A stretch of DNA of 64,000 bases from an uncultured Thiohalocapsa sp. GTDB lineage: Bacteria; Pseudomonadota; Gammaproteobacteria; Chromatiales; Chromatiaceae. The notes under the pieces are model-generated. The model made no database searches, was not told the DNA's origin, and saw nothing but the letters and a program-made list of their open reading frames with translations. How positions within the stretch are numbered: position 1 is the first letter of the stretch; each line of letters begins with the position of its first letter. Position numbers and translations under genes: made by a program. The stretch is from positions 17,153-81,152 of the forward strand of contig NZ_CAJXWY010000010.1 of the NCBI RefSeq assembly GCF_913062725.1, read 5' to 3'. Below are positions 35,544 to 44,432 of this stretch, one piece after another.

Positions 35544-36012
35544 GGTCTGCTCCTCAACTGCAGGCAAACTGCGAGTATACGGCAAGGGGCGAGGGACGAA
35601 CTGCGCCGTCGTCCCGGGGCCGGGGGTACCGTGGCCGCTGGCGCGCGGCGTGGGCTGCCTGCGAAAAAGCGCTGCACCACGGCGTGCAAGCTGCTATCGT
35701 TGACGTCGAGGACAGTCGCTGCCGGTGTCCAGCGAGCCAGGCAACACGGCTGCAAGGTATCTGCCATTTCGACGCGACCGCCCGGTCTGCGCTGGTGCGA
35801 CAGCTCCGTACAGGCCCCACCCGCTCCCCACGAGATCCGTAGCTCCCTGCCTCCTCTATCTGCCGTCGGCCGCCGCCGGGCCACCGACCGACGCCGACGC
35901 CGCCCATTGCGATCGCCGCCGTGATGCAATTACGATTGGTGTGCGACCGCATCGGACCCAGGCAGCGGCGGCTCAGTCAGCGGCCGCTATCGAACCCCGC
36001 GAGGACATATCC
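35544..36012 (+). other. Divergent intergenic region between argG and the RRM gene
   Basis: The left end holds the argG ribosome-binding site (GAGGAG) and a possible -10 TATACT on the minus strand near 35575. The right end, around TGCAATTACGAT near 35927, is AT-richer than its surroundings and is the likely promoter area of the RRM gene, with GAGGAC before its ATG. Between them no gene is recognised. Confidence 0.4.
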
Positions 36013-36297
36013 ATGAACATCTACGTCGGCAATCTCCCCTACAGCGTCACTGAGGGGGATCTGCGCGAGACGTTTTCGCAATACGGCAAGGTTGATACGG
36101 TGAACATCATCACCGATCGCTTCAGCGGTGAATCCAAGGGCTTTGGCTTCGTGGAGATGGGTAACAACTCCGAAGCGGATGCTGCGATCAAGGCACTGAA
36201 CGGCAGCGATTTCAAGGGCCGGAACATCACCGTCAATCAAGCCCGGCCAAAGAGCGATCGCCCGGCACGTGGCGGCGGTGGCGGTCGTCGCTGGTAG
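36013..36297 (+). CDS. RRM-type RNA-binding protein
   Basis: A single RNA recognition motif fills the protein: RNP2 is IYVGNLPYSV and RNP1 is KGFGFVEM, with the helix EADAAIKALNGSDFKGR between strands. A short Arg/Gly tail (ARGGGGGRRW) ends it. This is the cyanobacterial/proteobacterial Rbp type, often cold- or stress-induced; it binds RNA through the aromatic residues of RNP1 and RNP2. The ATG is preceded by GAGGAC, and the 94-residue length is normal. The frame is open upstream, but the RRM begins at the second residue, so a longer start is unlikely. Confidence 0.93.
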   Translation: MNIYVGNLPYSVTEGDLRETFSQYGKVDTVNIITDRFSGESKGFGFVEMGNNSEADAAIKALNGSDFKGRNITVNQARPKSDRPARGGGGGRRW

Positions 36298-36758
36298 GCG
36301 GTCCCCGCTGCAGGACGACTCTGTCTGTGGCCCGCGCAGCTGCGGGCTCTGCCAACCCGCCCCTGCATGGCCGCAGCGGCACCGTCAGCCCCAGGCAGCG
36401 CCCTTGCGTGGGCGGTGAGTGGACGCCCCGCCCGGCAGTTTCTGTGCCCTGCCATAGACACCCGATGCGCGCGCTCGTCCCCCACCCCGCCGGAGCTGCC
36501 TGATCCTCGCCTGACTGGGCGCCGGGTGGCGTATCAGACGCGGCGTTTGCGCAGTGGGTGCGCGCTGAGCTTCGGTCGAGGTGACACCACGCGCGCCATC
36601 TCAATCTGCCCGGGCCCGTGATGCGGGGGCGGTGACACCGCTCACCCGCACCGGCCCCACACCAGCTAGCGCCGGAGTACGCCGGCCGACGGGGTTGGGT
36701 CGTGTCGAGCGTGGCCGCAAGCACGTGTCGAGACGCCGCACCTGCTTCGGTGCAGAAG
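36298..36758 (-). other. Intergenic region between the RRM gene and tRNA-Glu
   Basis: The 461 bases contain a near-palindrome GCCCGCGCAGCTGCGGGC around 36333, a possible hairpin after the RRM gene without a T-run. Just beyond the tRNA 3' end, GCACC-N6-GGTGC (minus strand, around 36740) could be a processing or termination hairpin. No gene is recognised on either strand. Confidence 0.4.
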
Positions 36759-36833
36759 TGGCGCTCCCTAGGGGATTCGAACCCCTGTTACCGGCGTGAG
36801 AGGCCGACGTCCTAACCACTAGACGAAGGGAGC
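36759..36833 (-). tRNA. tRNA-Glu (anticodon CUC)
   Basis: The minus strand folds into a cloverleaf: acceptor GCTCCCT/AGGGAGC, discriminator G, encoded CCA, T arm with GGTTCGAATCC and D arm with TAGTGGTTAGGA. The anticodon loop CTCTCAC gives anticodon CTC, reading GAG. The body is close to the usual bacterial tRNA-Glu (CCCTTCGTCTA start, CGGTAACAGGGG variable region), which normally has anticodon TTC. The length is 75 bases including CCA. Confidence 0.95.
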
Positions 36834-36856
36834 GGAAGGCCGCGTAAGAATCGCGT

Positions 36857-36884
36857 ATTATACGTAAAACTTCGGGCTGCTCAA
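36857..36884 (-). promoter_or_regulatory. Promoter of tRNA-Glu
   Basis: On the minus strand a consensus -10 TATAAT lies 16 bases from TTGAGC. Transcription would start about 15 bases before the mature tRNA 5' end. This is one of the best sigma-70 promoters in the window. Confidence 0.8.
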
Positions 36885-37074
36885 GGATTGCTCGAGCTTG
36901 ACGTCACGGTCGCCGTCGCCGCTTACGCCGGGCCTGCGGCTCGATGCGTGGCAGCCGGAGTAACGCGCCGATCGCTTCAGGCAGGACGCCCGGGCCGCAT
37001 CGCCAGCACTACATCGCCAGCACCTTGGCGCCGAGCCGCATCCTGACAAACACCCGCCGCAGCCGTTCCGACCC

Positions 37075-38466
37075 TTGCCTGCACCAGCCGACCCAGAACC
37101 GCTGATCGTTCCGCGTGCCGAGCACAGTATCTCGCGCAGCAACATCAGCCCCAACGCCCTCAGGGTCCTCTACCGCCTGCGGGACGCCGGCCACGCCGCC
37201 TGTCTGGTGGGTGGCGGCGTGCGCGATCTGCTGCTGGGACACGAGCCGAAGGACTTCGACGTCGCCACCGACGCGACGCCCGAGGAGGTCCGCCAGGTGT
37301 TTCGCAACTGCCGGCTCATCGGCCGGCGCTTTCGCCTCGCGCATGTCTTCTTTGGCCCGGAGATCATCGAGGTTGCGACCTTTCGGGGCACTGCCATCCC
37401 CGCCGGCCGGGACGGTACCGACGACGACGTGCTGCGCACAGAAAATGGCATGATCCTGCGCGACAACGTCTATGGCAGTATTGCCGAAGACGCGCTGCGC
37501 CGGGATTTCACCGTCAATGCGCTGTACTACAACATCGCCGATTTTTCGGTGCTGGATTACGCCGGTGGACTCGCCGATCTGAAGGCGGGACGTCTGCGGC
37601 TCATCGGCGATGACATCGAGGCGCGCTACCGCGAGGACCCGGTCCGCATGCTCCGGGCGGTGCGCTTCGCCTGCAAGCTCGGCTTCATGATCGACGGCCC
37701 CTGTGAGGAGCCCCTGGCGGACCTGGCAGCTTTGCTGGCCGAGGTGCCCGCGGCGCGTCTGTTCGAAGAGGTGCTGAAGCTGTTCCATGCCGGCTACGGG
37801 CTGCATGCCTTCGAAAAGCTCCGCCATTACGGCCTGTTCGCGCAGCTCTTCCCGGCCACCGATGCCTGCCTGGCGTGTGAGGAGCAGGCCTTCCCGATGG
37901 TCTTCGTCAGCCGCGGTCTCGACAACACCGACCGCCGCGTGCTCGATGGCAAGTCCGTGGTGCCGCCCTTTTTGTTCGCGGTGCTGCTGTGGGAGCCGGT
38001 GCGGCTGCGCTACCAGGCGCTGCTCGCGGGCGGCACGCCCTGGGCGGACGCCATCGCCCTCGCCTCCCAGGAGGTGGCCTCGGCGCAGCAGCGTCATGTG
38101 GCTATCCCGAAGCGCTTCGGCATGCCCATGCGCGAAATCTGGTCCTTGCAACCGCGGCTGGAGCGGCGCCAGGGCCGTCGGCCCATGGCGCTGCTGGGCC
38201 ATCCGCGCTTCCGGGCCGCCTATGACTTCCTGCTGCTACGCGCCGAGGCGGGCGAGGTGGACCCGGAGCTCGCCGAGTGGTGGACCCGGTTCCAGGATGC
38301 CAATGCCGGTGATCGGGCGAAGATGACCACCGGCGGCAAGAAGCGCCGCCCGCGCCGGCGCAAACCGAAGAAGGCCACGACGGATGGCGCCGGCGGGGCA
38401 TCGGGCGGCGGTGAGCATGTCGCCGGCATGCATGGCCGCGCCGCCGGAGACGACGGCGATGGCTGA
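37075..38466 (+). CDS. pcnB: Poly(A) polymerase I
   Basis: Adds 3' poly(A) tails that promote RNA decay. The nucleotidyltransferase core is clear: LVGGGVRDLLLGHEPKDFDVATDATPEE (GG and DxD motifs, in segments), NCRLIGRRFRLAHVFFG, RRDFTVNALYYNIAD and EDPVRMLRAVRFACKLGF. IVPRAEHSISRSNISPNALR before it matches the N-terminus of E. coli PcnB rather than CCA-adding enzyme. The C-terminal 60 residues are Lys/Arg-rich (KKRRPRRRKPKK) and then Gly-rich. No ATG fits; the TTG at 37075 is used, and the true start is uncertain. The stop overlaps folK, as in the usual pcnB-folK-pan arrangement. Confidence 0.92.
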   Translation: MPAPADPEPLIVPRAEHSISRSNISPNALRVLYRLRDAGHAACLVGGGVRDLLLGHEPKDFDVATDATPEEVRQVFRNCRLIGRRFRLAHVFFGPEIIEVATFRGTAIPAGRDGTDDDVLRTENGMILRDNVYGSIAEDALRRDFTVNALYYNIADFSVLDYAGGLADLKAGRLRLIGDDIEARYREDPVRMLRAVRFACKLGFMIDGPCEEPLADLAALLAEVPAARLFEEVLKLFHAGYGLHAFEKLRHYGLFAQLFPATDACLACEEQAFPMVFVSRGLDNTDRRVLDGKSVVPPFLFAVLLWEPVRLRYQALLAGGTPWADAIALASQEVASAQQRHVAIPKRFGMPMREIWSLQPRLERRQGRRPMALLGHPRFRAAYDFLLLRAEAGEVDPELAEWWTRFQDANAGDRAKMTTGGKKRRPRRRKPKKATTDGAGGASGGGEHVAGMHGRAAGDDGDG

Positions 38467-39073
38467 CCCGACGGCCTGCGGCCTGCTGCCCCGCCCGGAG
38501 GTGGTCTATCTGGGGCTCGGCGCCAACCTCGACGGCCCGCGCGAGCACGTCGAGCGGGCTGCGGGCGCACTCGCGGCGCTGCCGGCGAGCCGGCTGGAAG
38601 GTCTTTCGCGCCTGTACCGGACCGCGCCCGTGGGGCCGGCGGAGCAGCCGGATTACATCAATGCCGCGGCCCGGGTCGTGACCCGGCTGCCGCCGCGGGC
38701 CCTGCTGAGCGCGTTGCAGGATATCGAGCGCGCCCATGGCCGGGTGCGCGACGGCACCCGCTGGGGGCCGCGCACGCTGGACCTGGACATGCTGGTCTTC
38801 GGGGGGCGCCATGTGGCCTGGCCCGGCCTCGTGCTGCCGCATCCGCAGATCCGCCGGCGCGCCTTCGTGCTCGTGCCCCTCGCCGACGTGGCGCCCGCCG
38901 ATCTCGCCATCCCCGGCCAGGGCCGGTTGGACGTGTTGCTCGCGGCGGTGCCGAAGGACGGCGTCGCGCCGCTGGCGCGCATCGCCCTGTCGCTGCCCGC
39001 CGGTGTGCTCACGCAGGACAGGGCCACCAACGCCCCCGACCATGACAAGCCGTCGCGGGCTGCCCTATCCTGA
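38459..39073 (+). CDS. folK: 6-Hydroxymethyl-7,8-dihydropterin pyrophosphokinase
   Basis: Folate-pathway kinase. VYLGLGANLDGPREHVERA, SRLYRTAPVGPAEQPDYINAA and TRWGPRTLDLDMLVFGGRHV (the DLD metal site) are HPPK signatures, followed by LPHPQIRRRAFVLVPLADVAP. The ATG overlaps the end of pcnB by eight bases, so translation is coupled; the frame is open upstream inside pcnB. The C-terminal 40 residues after the catalytic core are a little longer than in E. coli. folK-panB-panC-panD form one folate/pantothenate cluster. Confidence 0.94.
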   Translation: MADPTACGLLPRPEVVYLGLGANLDGPREHVERAAGALAALPASRLEGLSRLYRTAPVGPAEQPDYINAAARVVTRLPPRALLSALQDIERAHGRVRDGTRWGPRTLDLDMLVFGGRHVAWPGLVLPHPQIRRRAFVLVPLADVAPADLAIPGQGRLDVLLAAVPKDGVAPLARIALSLPAGVLTQDRATNAPDHDKPSRAALS

Positions 39074-39181
39074 AAGGGCTGTGGCTTCGCGCGGGCGCTG
39101 GGGCAGGGGGCTGACCGGTCTCCGACCCGACGTCGCCGGGTCGCAGATTCGACCATTGTTCCAACCCGACAGAGCCCGATT

Positions 39182-39985
39182 ATGCCCGCCGAGCGGATCA
39201 CCAGCACGACCCTGGCGACGATGAAGCGCCGTGGTGAGGCCATTGCCTGCCTGACCTGTTACGACGCCGCCTTCGCGGGCCTGCTCGAGAGCGCCGGGCT
39301 CGAGGTATTGTTGGTGGGCGACTCCCTGGGGATGGTGCTCCAGGGGCAGGCGTCGACGGTGGCGGTGAAGCTGGAGCACATGGTCTACCACACCGCCTGT
39401 GTCAGTCGTGCGGCGAGACGGGCGCTGGTGATCGCCGATATGCCCTTCCTCAGCTATGCCAGCGCAGAGCGCGCGCTCACCGCCGCCGAGCAGCTCATGG
39501 GCGCCGGCGGTGCGGCCATGGTCAAGCTGGAGGGCGGCGCCGAGCTGGCCGAGACGGTGACACGGCTGACGCGCTTCGGTGTGCCTGTCTGTGGCCACCT
39601 GGGCTTGCTGCCGCAGTCGGTGCACCGGCTGGGTGGTTACCGCTATCAGGGGCGGGACGACGCCGGCGCCGCGCGTATTCGCGCCGACGCGCTGGCATTG
39701 CAGGACGCCGGCGCATCCCTGCTGGTGCTCGAATGCGTGCCGGCGGCGCTGGCGCAGGCGCTGGCAGCCGAACTGGAACTGCCGGTGATCGGCATCGGCG
39801 CCGGCAATGGCTGTGACGGCCAGGTACTGGTGCTGCACGATATGCTGGGGCTGCTGCCCGGGCGCGCACCGACGTTCAGCAAGGATTTTGCCGCGGCATA
39901 CGGTGACATCGCCGCTGCCCTGGCGGGCTATGTGGCCGAGGTTAAGGAGCGCAGCTTTCCGGGCGCCGCACAGACCCGGTACTGA
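39182..39985 (+). CDS. panB: 3-Methyl-2-oxobutanoate hydroxymethyltransferase
   Basis: First step of pantothenate synthesis: adds hydroxymethyl from methylene-THF to ketoisovalerate. ITCYDAAFA-type start (CLTCYDAAFAGLLESAG), LVGDSLGMVLQGQ with metal-binding Asp, MVYHTACVSR, VIADMPFLSYAS, AMVKLEGG and CGHLGLLPQSVHRLGGYRYQ are all family blocks, as is VIGIGAGNGCDGQVLVLHDMLGL. The length of 267 residues is standard. It is followed by panC after 83 bases on the same strand. Confidence 0.96.
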   Translation: MPAERITSTTLATMKRRGEAIACLTCYDAAFAGLLESAGLEVLLVGDSLGMVLQGQASTVAVKLEHMVYHTACVSRAARRALVIADMPFLSYASAERALTAAEQLMGAGGAAMVKLEGGAELAETVTRLTRFGVPVCGHLGLLPQSVHRLGGYRYQGRDDAGAARIRADALALQDAGASLLVLECVPAALAQALAAELELPVIGIGAGNGCDGQVLVLHDMLGLLPGRAPTFSKDFAAAYGDIAAALAGYVAEVKERSFPGAAQTRY

Positions 39986-40068
39986 CGCCGAAGCGGATAC
40001 GGATGGTCCGGCGGCAGCGTCGCCCGCCCCGAACCGAGCGCGCCTCCTTGCCTTTCAGGTCCAACGCC

Positions 40069-40932
40069 ATGCAGACAGTGCACGACATCGCCGCCTTGCG
40101 TGACAGTCTCGACGCATGGCGCGCCGCCGGTCTCGGCATTGCGCTGGTGCCCACCATGGGTAATCTGCACGCCGGCCATCTTGCGCTGGTGGCGGCGGCC
40201 CGGGCACGCGTGGATCGGGTGGTGGCCACCGTGTTCGTGAATCCGTTGCAATTCGGCCCCGGCGAGGATCTCGACAGCTATCCGCGGACGCTGGGGGCCG
40301 ACGCCCGCCACCTCGCCGCCGCCGGCTGCCATCTGCTGTTCGCGCCGTCCGAGGCGGTCATGTATCCCCGTGGTCGTGATGGACACACGGCGGTGGATGT
40401 GCCGGGGCTGTCCGCAGTCCTTTGTGGTGCGAGTCGCCCAGGCCATTTTCGCGGTGTTACGACGGTTGTGGCCAAGCTGTTCGGCCTGGTGCAGCCGGAC
40501 CTTGCCGTGTTCGGACAAAAGGACTATCAACAGCTGATGCTCATTCGCCGCATGGCGGCGGATCTGAGCATGGACGTTGAGATTCTCGGCGTGCCCACGG
40601 TGCGCGAGCCAGATGGCCTCGCCATGAGCTCGCGCAATGGCTATCTGAGCCCCGCCGAGCGTGCCCGGGCGCCGGCGCTGTTCCGCACGCTTCGGGACTT
40701 GGCCGCCGCGGTGGCCGCCGGTGCGCCGCCGGCGCGCGCCGAGCACGATGCGACACAGGCCCTGAGCGCCTTAGGCTTCGGGCCCGACTATGTGCGTGTG
40801 CGGCGGCGGACGGACCTGGCAAGCCCAGCGCCTGAGGACGGCGCACTCGTTGTGCTGGCGGCGGCCTACCTGGGCCGGGCGCGGCTCATCGACAACCTGG
40901 AATTCGATCGCCAAACGGGCACGGCCGATTGA
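40069..40932 (+). CDS. panC: Pantoate-beta-alanine ligase
   Basis: ATP-dependent condensation of pantoate with beta-alanine. VPTMGNLHAGHLALV carries the HxGH motif, VFVNPLQFGPGEDLDSYPRT the pantoate site, FRGVTTVVAKLFGLVQPD and FGQKDYQQLMLIRRM the ATP site and MSSRNGYLSPAERA the KMSKS-like loop. The ATG giving MQTVHDIAALR sets 287 residues, normal for the family. It lies between panB and panD. Confidence 0.96.
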   Translation: MQTVHDIAALRDSLDAWRAAGLGIALVPTMGNLHAGHLALVAAARARVDRVVATVFVNPLQFGPGEDLDSYPRTLGADARHLAAAGCHLLFAPSEAVMYPRGRDGHTAVDVPGLSAVLCGASRPGHFRGVTTVVAKLFGLVQPDLAVFGQKDYQQLMLIRRMAADLSMDVEILGVPTVREPDGLAMSSRNGYLSPAERARAPALFRTLRDLAAAVAAGAPPARAEHDATQALSALGFGPDYVRVRRRTDLASPAPEDGALVVLAAAYLGRARLIDNLEFDRQTGTAD

Positions 40933-41220
40933 AGCCCGTCCCAAGCCTCCACTTGGGGCTCGGCGCGGGTGGGGCTTGGCGCTGGGCCGTTGCCGTCGCA
41001 GCGGGCCTGAGCGCAGATCAAGGAAAGCCCGGATTCCACTTGCGACTTCGGGGGATGCGTTGCGACAATAGCAGCCATATTGCACCGCAGCATAACGGCG
41101 TTGCCACAATCCCACTGGCCTGCCGCAGGCGTGCACACAGACCATCAACCCGCACAGAACCACAGCATCACATCCGGGCCGCGGATGCGCTTCCGCGAAC
41201 CCAGAGGAGGAATCCGGGCC

Positions 41221-41601
41221 ATGCAACTCACGCTGCTGAAATGCAAGCTGCACCGCGCCTGCGTCACGCATGCCGAGCTGGACTATGAGGGCTCCTGCGC
41301 CATCGATGAGGAACTCATGCGCCGCGCGGGTATCCGCGAGTACGAGCAGCTGCACATCTACAACGTCACCAACGGCGAGCGCTTCACCACCTACGCCATT
41401 CGGGCAGAGGCCGGCTCGAAGATCATCTCCATCAACGGCGCCGCCGCCCACAAGGCGCGCCCCGCCGATCGTGTCATCATTTGCTGCTACGCCGGTATGA
41501 GCGAGCAGGAGGCCGCAGGCTTCAAGCCGACGCTGGTCTACTGCAACGAGCGCAACGAGATCACCGGCAGCGGGGATGCGATCCCGGCGCAGGCGGCCTG
41601 A
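41221..41601 (+). CDS. panD: Aspartate 1-decarboxylase precursor
   Basis: Pyruvoyl enzyme that makes beta-alanine from aspartate. The self-cleavage site is Gly24-Ser25 in DYEGSCAID; Ser25 becomes the pyruvoyl group. [40 protein letters not shown] and the [19 protein letters not shown] block are conserved. AGAGGAGGAAT before the ATG is a strong ribosome-binding site. The 288 bases after panC contain no recognised gene, so panD may have its own promoter or be the last gene of the cluster. Confidence 0.96.
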   Translation: MQLTLLKCKLHRACVTHAELDYEGSCAIDEELMRRAGIREYEQLHIYNVTNGERFTTYAIRAEAGSKIISINGAAAHKARPADRVIICCYAGMSEQEAAGFKPTLVYCNERNEITGSGDAIPAQAA

Positions 41602-41876
41602 GCGGCCCCACCAAAGAAGTGCGCCAAAGCGGGCTGTCAGAGCAGAGGCCCTCCGCCAGAGACTCTCTCGATGCCCATTCCGGCCCATCGACGCGGCCCG
41701 GCTCGATGTCCGGCGAAAGCCTCACCGCAGGCAAGCACGGGCCAAGCATCGCGACGCCACAGCTGTCGTGCCGCCGGAGCTGATCGCCACGGTCGACGGT
41801 GGCGCCACCCGGGCACCGGTTGGCCCCAACCGACGGCATGCACCGGGGCGCGGCCCCCGCGGGTGCCGATTTGCCG

Positions 41877-42839
41877 TCAGCCGGAAGCATCGCCGTCGGC
41901 CGCCGTGCACAGTGGTGCCAACCGCAACAGCCCCTGGGCCTGCTCGATGCATGCCAGGCGTATGTCACGCTCCAGGTGGCGTGCCCAGCGCGTTGGGATC
42001 ATGGCAGGTCCGTAGAGCGCGCCTGCGATCATGCCCGTGATGGCGCCGGTGGTGTCGGCATCGCCGCCGCGGTTGACGCAGTCGATGAGGGCCGCCTCGA
42101 AGCTGTCGGTGGCGAACAGGGCCTGCAAGACCGTCCGCAGCGTATCGACGATGAAGCCGCTCGGGTTCTCGCTGCGCTTACGTCCGTAATCGAAGATCGG
42201 CTCGGCGGCCACCAGCTCGTCGGCGATGGCCGTCAGCGCCGCCCGCTCGCCGCCGAGCATGGCCGTCTGCACCATGCGCAGCACGCAGAGGGTGCCGGCG
42301 TCCGAGGTGGGGTTGTTGTGGGTGACATGCGCCTGCGCCCGGTTGGCGGCGTCGACTTGGGCGATATCCGCGCCGATGGTGGCCAACGCCACCGGCAGAC
42401 AGCGCATGCAGGCGCCGTTGCCGGCGTCGAACTCGCTCGGTTGCATGTGCGGCTCACCGGTGCGCCGGTAGGTGGCGATGCCGCGGCGCACGGTGTTGCC
42501 GATATCGATGGGCTTGCGCCGCATCCAGCCGCTGAACGCCTCGGCGGCGCCATGGGCGTCTACCCGCCCGGCGGCGAGGATGCTGCGGCCCAGGGCCAGG
42601 GCCATCTCGGTATCGTCGGTGATCTGACCACGCCGCAGCTTGAGCCAACCGCCACCGGTCATGTCGCGGTGCTGGCGGTAGGCGGCGCGGATTTCGGACG
42701 GGGTCAGAAACTCCACCGTCGCCCCCAGGGCATCACCGACGGCGAGCCCCAGGTAGGCGCCGATGGCGCGGCGCTTGACGCGGTCTCCGGTGCCGTCCGC
42801 CAGCAACAGGAGCTCAGTCCTCAGGCCCGAAACAGACAT
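41877..42839 (-). CDS. draG: ADP-ribosyl-[dinitrogen reductase] hydrolase
   Basis: Removes ADP-ribose from Arg of NifH and so reactivates nitrogenase. The dinuclear-manganese sites of the ADP-ribosylglycohydrolase fold are visible: GLAVGDALGATVEF, GQITDDTEMALALGRSIL near the N-terminus and NRGGDADTTGAITGMIAGALYG near the C-terminus. AQAHVTHNNP is the conserved His loop. The 320-residue length is about 20 longer than characterised DraG. It overlaps the end of nifQ by 26 bases and is the last gene of the nif operon. Its usual partner DraT is not in this window, so nitrogenase specificity rests on context. Confidence 0.9.
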   Translation of the reverse strand: MSVSGLRTELLLLADGTGDRVKRRAIGAYLGLAVGDALGATVEFLTPSEIRAAYRQHRDMTGGGWLKLRRGQITDDTEMALALGRSILAAGRVDAHGAAEAFSGWMRRKPIDIGNTVRRGIATYRRTGEPHMQPSEFDAGNGACMRCLPVALATIGADIAQVDAANRAQAHVTHNNPTSDAGTLCVLRMVQTAMLGGERAALTAIADELVAAEPIFDYGRKRSENPSGFIVDTLRTVLQALFATDSFEAALIDCVNRGGDADTTGAITGMIAGALYGPAMIPTRWARHLERDIRLACIEQAQGLLRLAPLCTAADGDASG

Positions 42840-43497
42840 GGTAATCGCTGCAAACCTCGCAGGATGGTGCGCGGCAGGCGTAGATGCCTTCTGCCTCGCA
42901 CAGCTGTTTGTACAAAAAGCGTTTCCATTTCATGTCCTTGACATTGCGTGCCGCGAGCGCCGGGAAATTGCGGCGCATGAGGGCGCTAAGATCCGTGCGC
43001 TGCCACAGGCCCAGGTCCTGCCACAGGTGATCGCTGGCCAGGCAGCCGGCGGCGACCACATGGGCCATCCAAACCTCCGATGGCGAATCGCCGGCCTTAT
43101 CCATGAGCATCAGTTCGACCAGCTCGTGGCGCTCGTCGTTCCGTGTCGGGTCGAGCGGGCGACCGACGCATGGCGGCGTGTGCAGCCGCAAGCCGGGAAA
43201 GTGGTGGGCCAGCAGGCAGCCGAAGGCGGCGGGGTCCAGCCCGAGCCAGTCCGGCATCGCCCCAGCGCCGGTACAGAGGCTCGCGATCATGCATGCAAAG
43301 GCCTCGGCATTCGGCTCGCCCGTCGCATGCTGCGCCAGCTCGGCATAGCGCGCAGTGGCCCGGACGTCGTGGCCGGCGACGGCGGCGGGCGTGCGCGGCA
43401 CCGGCACGCTGAGGCCGCTGCGCTTGGGCGCTGCGTCTTGCTGATCGGTGAGCTGCCGGGCTGCATGGATTGCGCTGGCGTTCATGTCGCTGACCAT
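42814..43497 (-). CDS. nifQ: NifQ, molybdenum donor for FeMo-cofactor
   Basis: The C-terminus has the diagnostic Cys-x4-Cys-x2-Cys-x5-Cys motif (CRAPSCEVCSDYHVC), which binds the Mo-Fe-S cluster delivered to NifEN/NifH. DLGLWQRTDLSALMRRNFPAL followed by ARNVKDMKWKRFLYKQLC is the conserved block just before it. N-terminal to this, FACMIASLCTGAGAMPDWLG and CLLAHHFPGL also match. The 227-residue length is normal. Two ATGs (first residue and residue 5) are possible. It is placed between the FeSII-like ferredoxin and draG. Confidence 0.92.
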   Translation of the reverse strand: MVSDMNASAIHAARQLTDQQDAAPKRSGLSVPVPRTPAAVAGHDVRATARYAELAQHATGEPNAEAFACMIASLCTGAGAMPDWLGLDPAAFGCLLAHHFPGLRLHTPPCVGRPLDPTRNDERHELVELMLMDKAGDSPSEVWMAHVVAAGCLASDHLWQDLGLWQRTDLSALMRRNFPALAARNVKDMKWKRFLYKQLCEAEGIYACRAPSCEVCSDYHVCFGPED

Positions 43498-43548
43498 GGG
43501 GCTGTGCGTGTCTGAGCTGGGGCGCCGGCGGCCGGCGCCCGCTGCGCG

Positions 43549-43896
43549 TCAGTACTCCACCAGGATGTCTTCGTCGCGGATGATCATCTGGCAGGCGAGG
43601 CGCCATTCACTCGGCACGTCCTCGACCATGAGGCGGTCGATGTCCTCCTGGCTGAGCTTGCCAAGTGTCTTCAAGACGTCCCGCTCCTTGCGCGTGAGGT
43701 GATAGCCCATGCGTTCTTTCTTGTCGATGCCGGTGACGCGCACCAGGCAATGACCGCACTCGCCATCCTGGCAATCGAACTGCACCGGGATCTTGTGCTC
43801 TTTCGCGATCTTGAGGATGGTCTCGGTATGGCTGCCGGCGACGGCGTAGACGGTCTTGTCCTTGTAGTCGGGGTTGGAGAAGGTGACGAGGGCCAT
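43549..43896 (-). CDS. FeSII-like (Shethna protein II) 2Fe-2S ferredoxin
   Basis: The 115 residues hold a plant-type 2Fe-2S centre: Cys42, Cys47, Cys50 (FDCQDGECGHCLV) and Cys102 (WRLACQM). The stretch between them, YHLTRKERDVLKTLGKLSQE and the ending IIRDEDILVEY, follows the Azotobacter FeSII pattern (MLLTDKERNVLKSVGKL, TDEDLLVEF), the protein that forms a protective complex with nitrogenase under oxygen. The extra insertion between the third and fourth Cys is the part that contacts nitrogenase in Azotobacter. The ATG giving MALVTFSN is used. The nif operon position supports the role; ordinary electron transfer is the alternative. Confidence 0.78.
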   Translation of the reverse strand: MALVTFSNPDYKDKTVYAVAGSHTETILKIAKEHKIPVQFDCQDGECGHCLVRVTGIDKKERMGYHLTRKERDVLKTLGKLSQEDIDRLMVEDVPSEWRLACQMIIRDEDILVEY

Positions 43897-43999
43897 GGTT
43901 TGCTCCAGGTGTCGAGTGACCGGGTGCGCGTGTCGAGGGGCGGGAGCAGAGGCACAGGGCAACACCGTGTGACTCATGGCTCGTGCCCCGTCACGCATT

Positions 44000-44284
44000 T
44001 CAGGCGGGCTTCACGGAACAGTCGCCGATCACCTGCGCCTGACAGGCGAGTCGGTGGTGGCGCCCGGCCATGTTTTCGCGCAGGACCTTTTCCTCCAGCA
44101 CCGATGGCTCGGTGAGATTGTTCCAGCCGTCGGTCACATGCATCATGCAGGTACCGCAGTCGCCCTCGCGGCAGCCGTAAATGATGCCGGCGCCGATTTT
44201 TTCGGAAACCTCGATGACACGGATGCCGGCCGGGACATTCACGCTCTGGCCGATGTCTTCGAAGGTGAGCGTTGCTTTTGCCAT
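44000..44284 (-). CDS. Nif-associated 2Fe-2S ferredoxin
   Basis: A second plant-type 2Fe-2S ferredoxin of 94 residues with Cys38, Cys43, Cys46 (YGCREGDCGTCMM) and Cys81 (RLACQAQ). AGIRVIEVSEKIGAGIIYGC and NLTEPSVLEEKVLRENMAGR resemble the ferredoxins found in nif clusters of phototrophs and Azotobacter. It lacks the FeSII-type insertion and may be an electron donor to nitrogenase or to the flavodiiron protein next to it. A GAGG ribosome-binding site precedes the ATG. About 100 bases separate it from the FeSII-like gene. Confidence 0.85.
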   Translation of the reverse strand: MAKATLTFEDIGQSVNVPAGIRVIEVSEKIGAGIIYGCREGDCGTCMMHVTDGWNNLTEPSVLEEKVLRENMAGRHHRLACQAQVIGDCSVKPA

Positions 44285-44432
44285 GGGTCGTCCTCTTGGA
44301 TGATGGCCAATGCTGCGGCCGGTTGGTTGGGTCGTCGGGTGAGTGCCGGCGTCGGTGCGCCCCTGAGGCTCGCGGGCTGACACCGCCGCGCAGACGGTTG
44401 CCGGGTGCGTCTGTCGCCCCGGGTGTGGGCGC

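Noticed and set aside
36759..36833. tRNA-Glu with anticodon TTC
   Set aside because: The loop reads CTCTCAC, which gives anticodon CTC.
42814..43497. Possible DraT (ADP-ribosyltransferase) next to draG
   Set aside because: The Cys-x4-Cys-x2-Cys-x5-Cys C-terminus and the block before it identify NifQ. No DraT motif is present.
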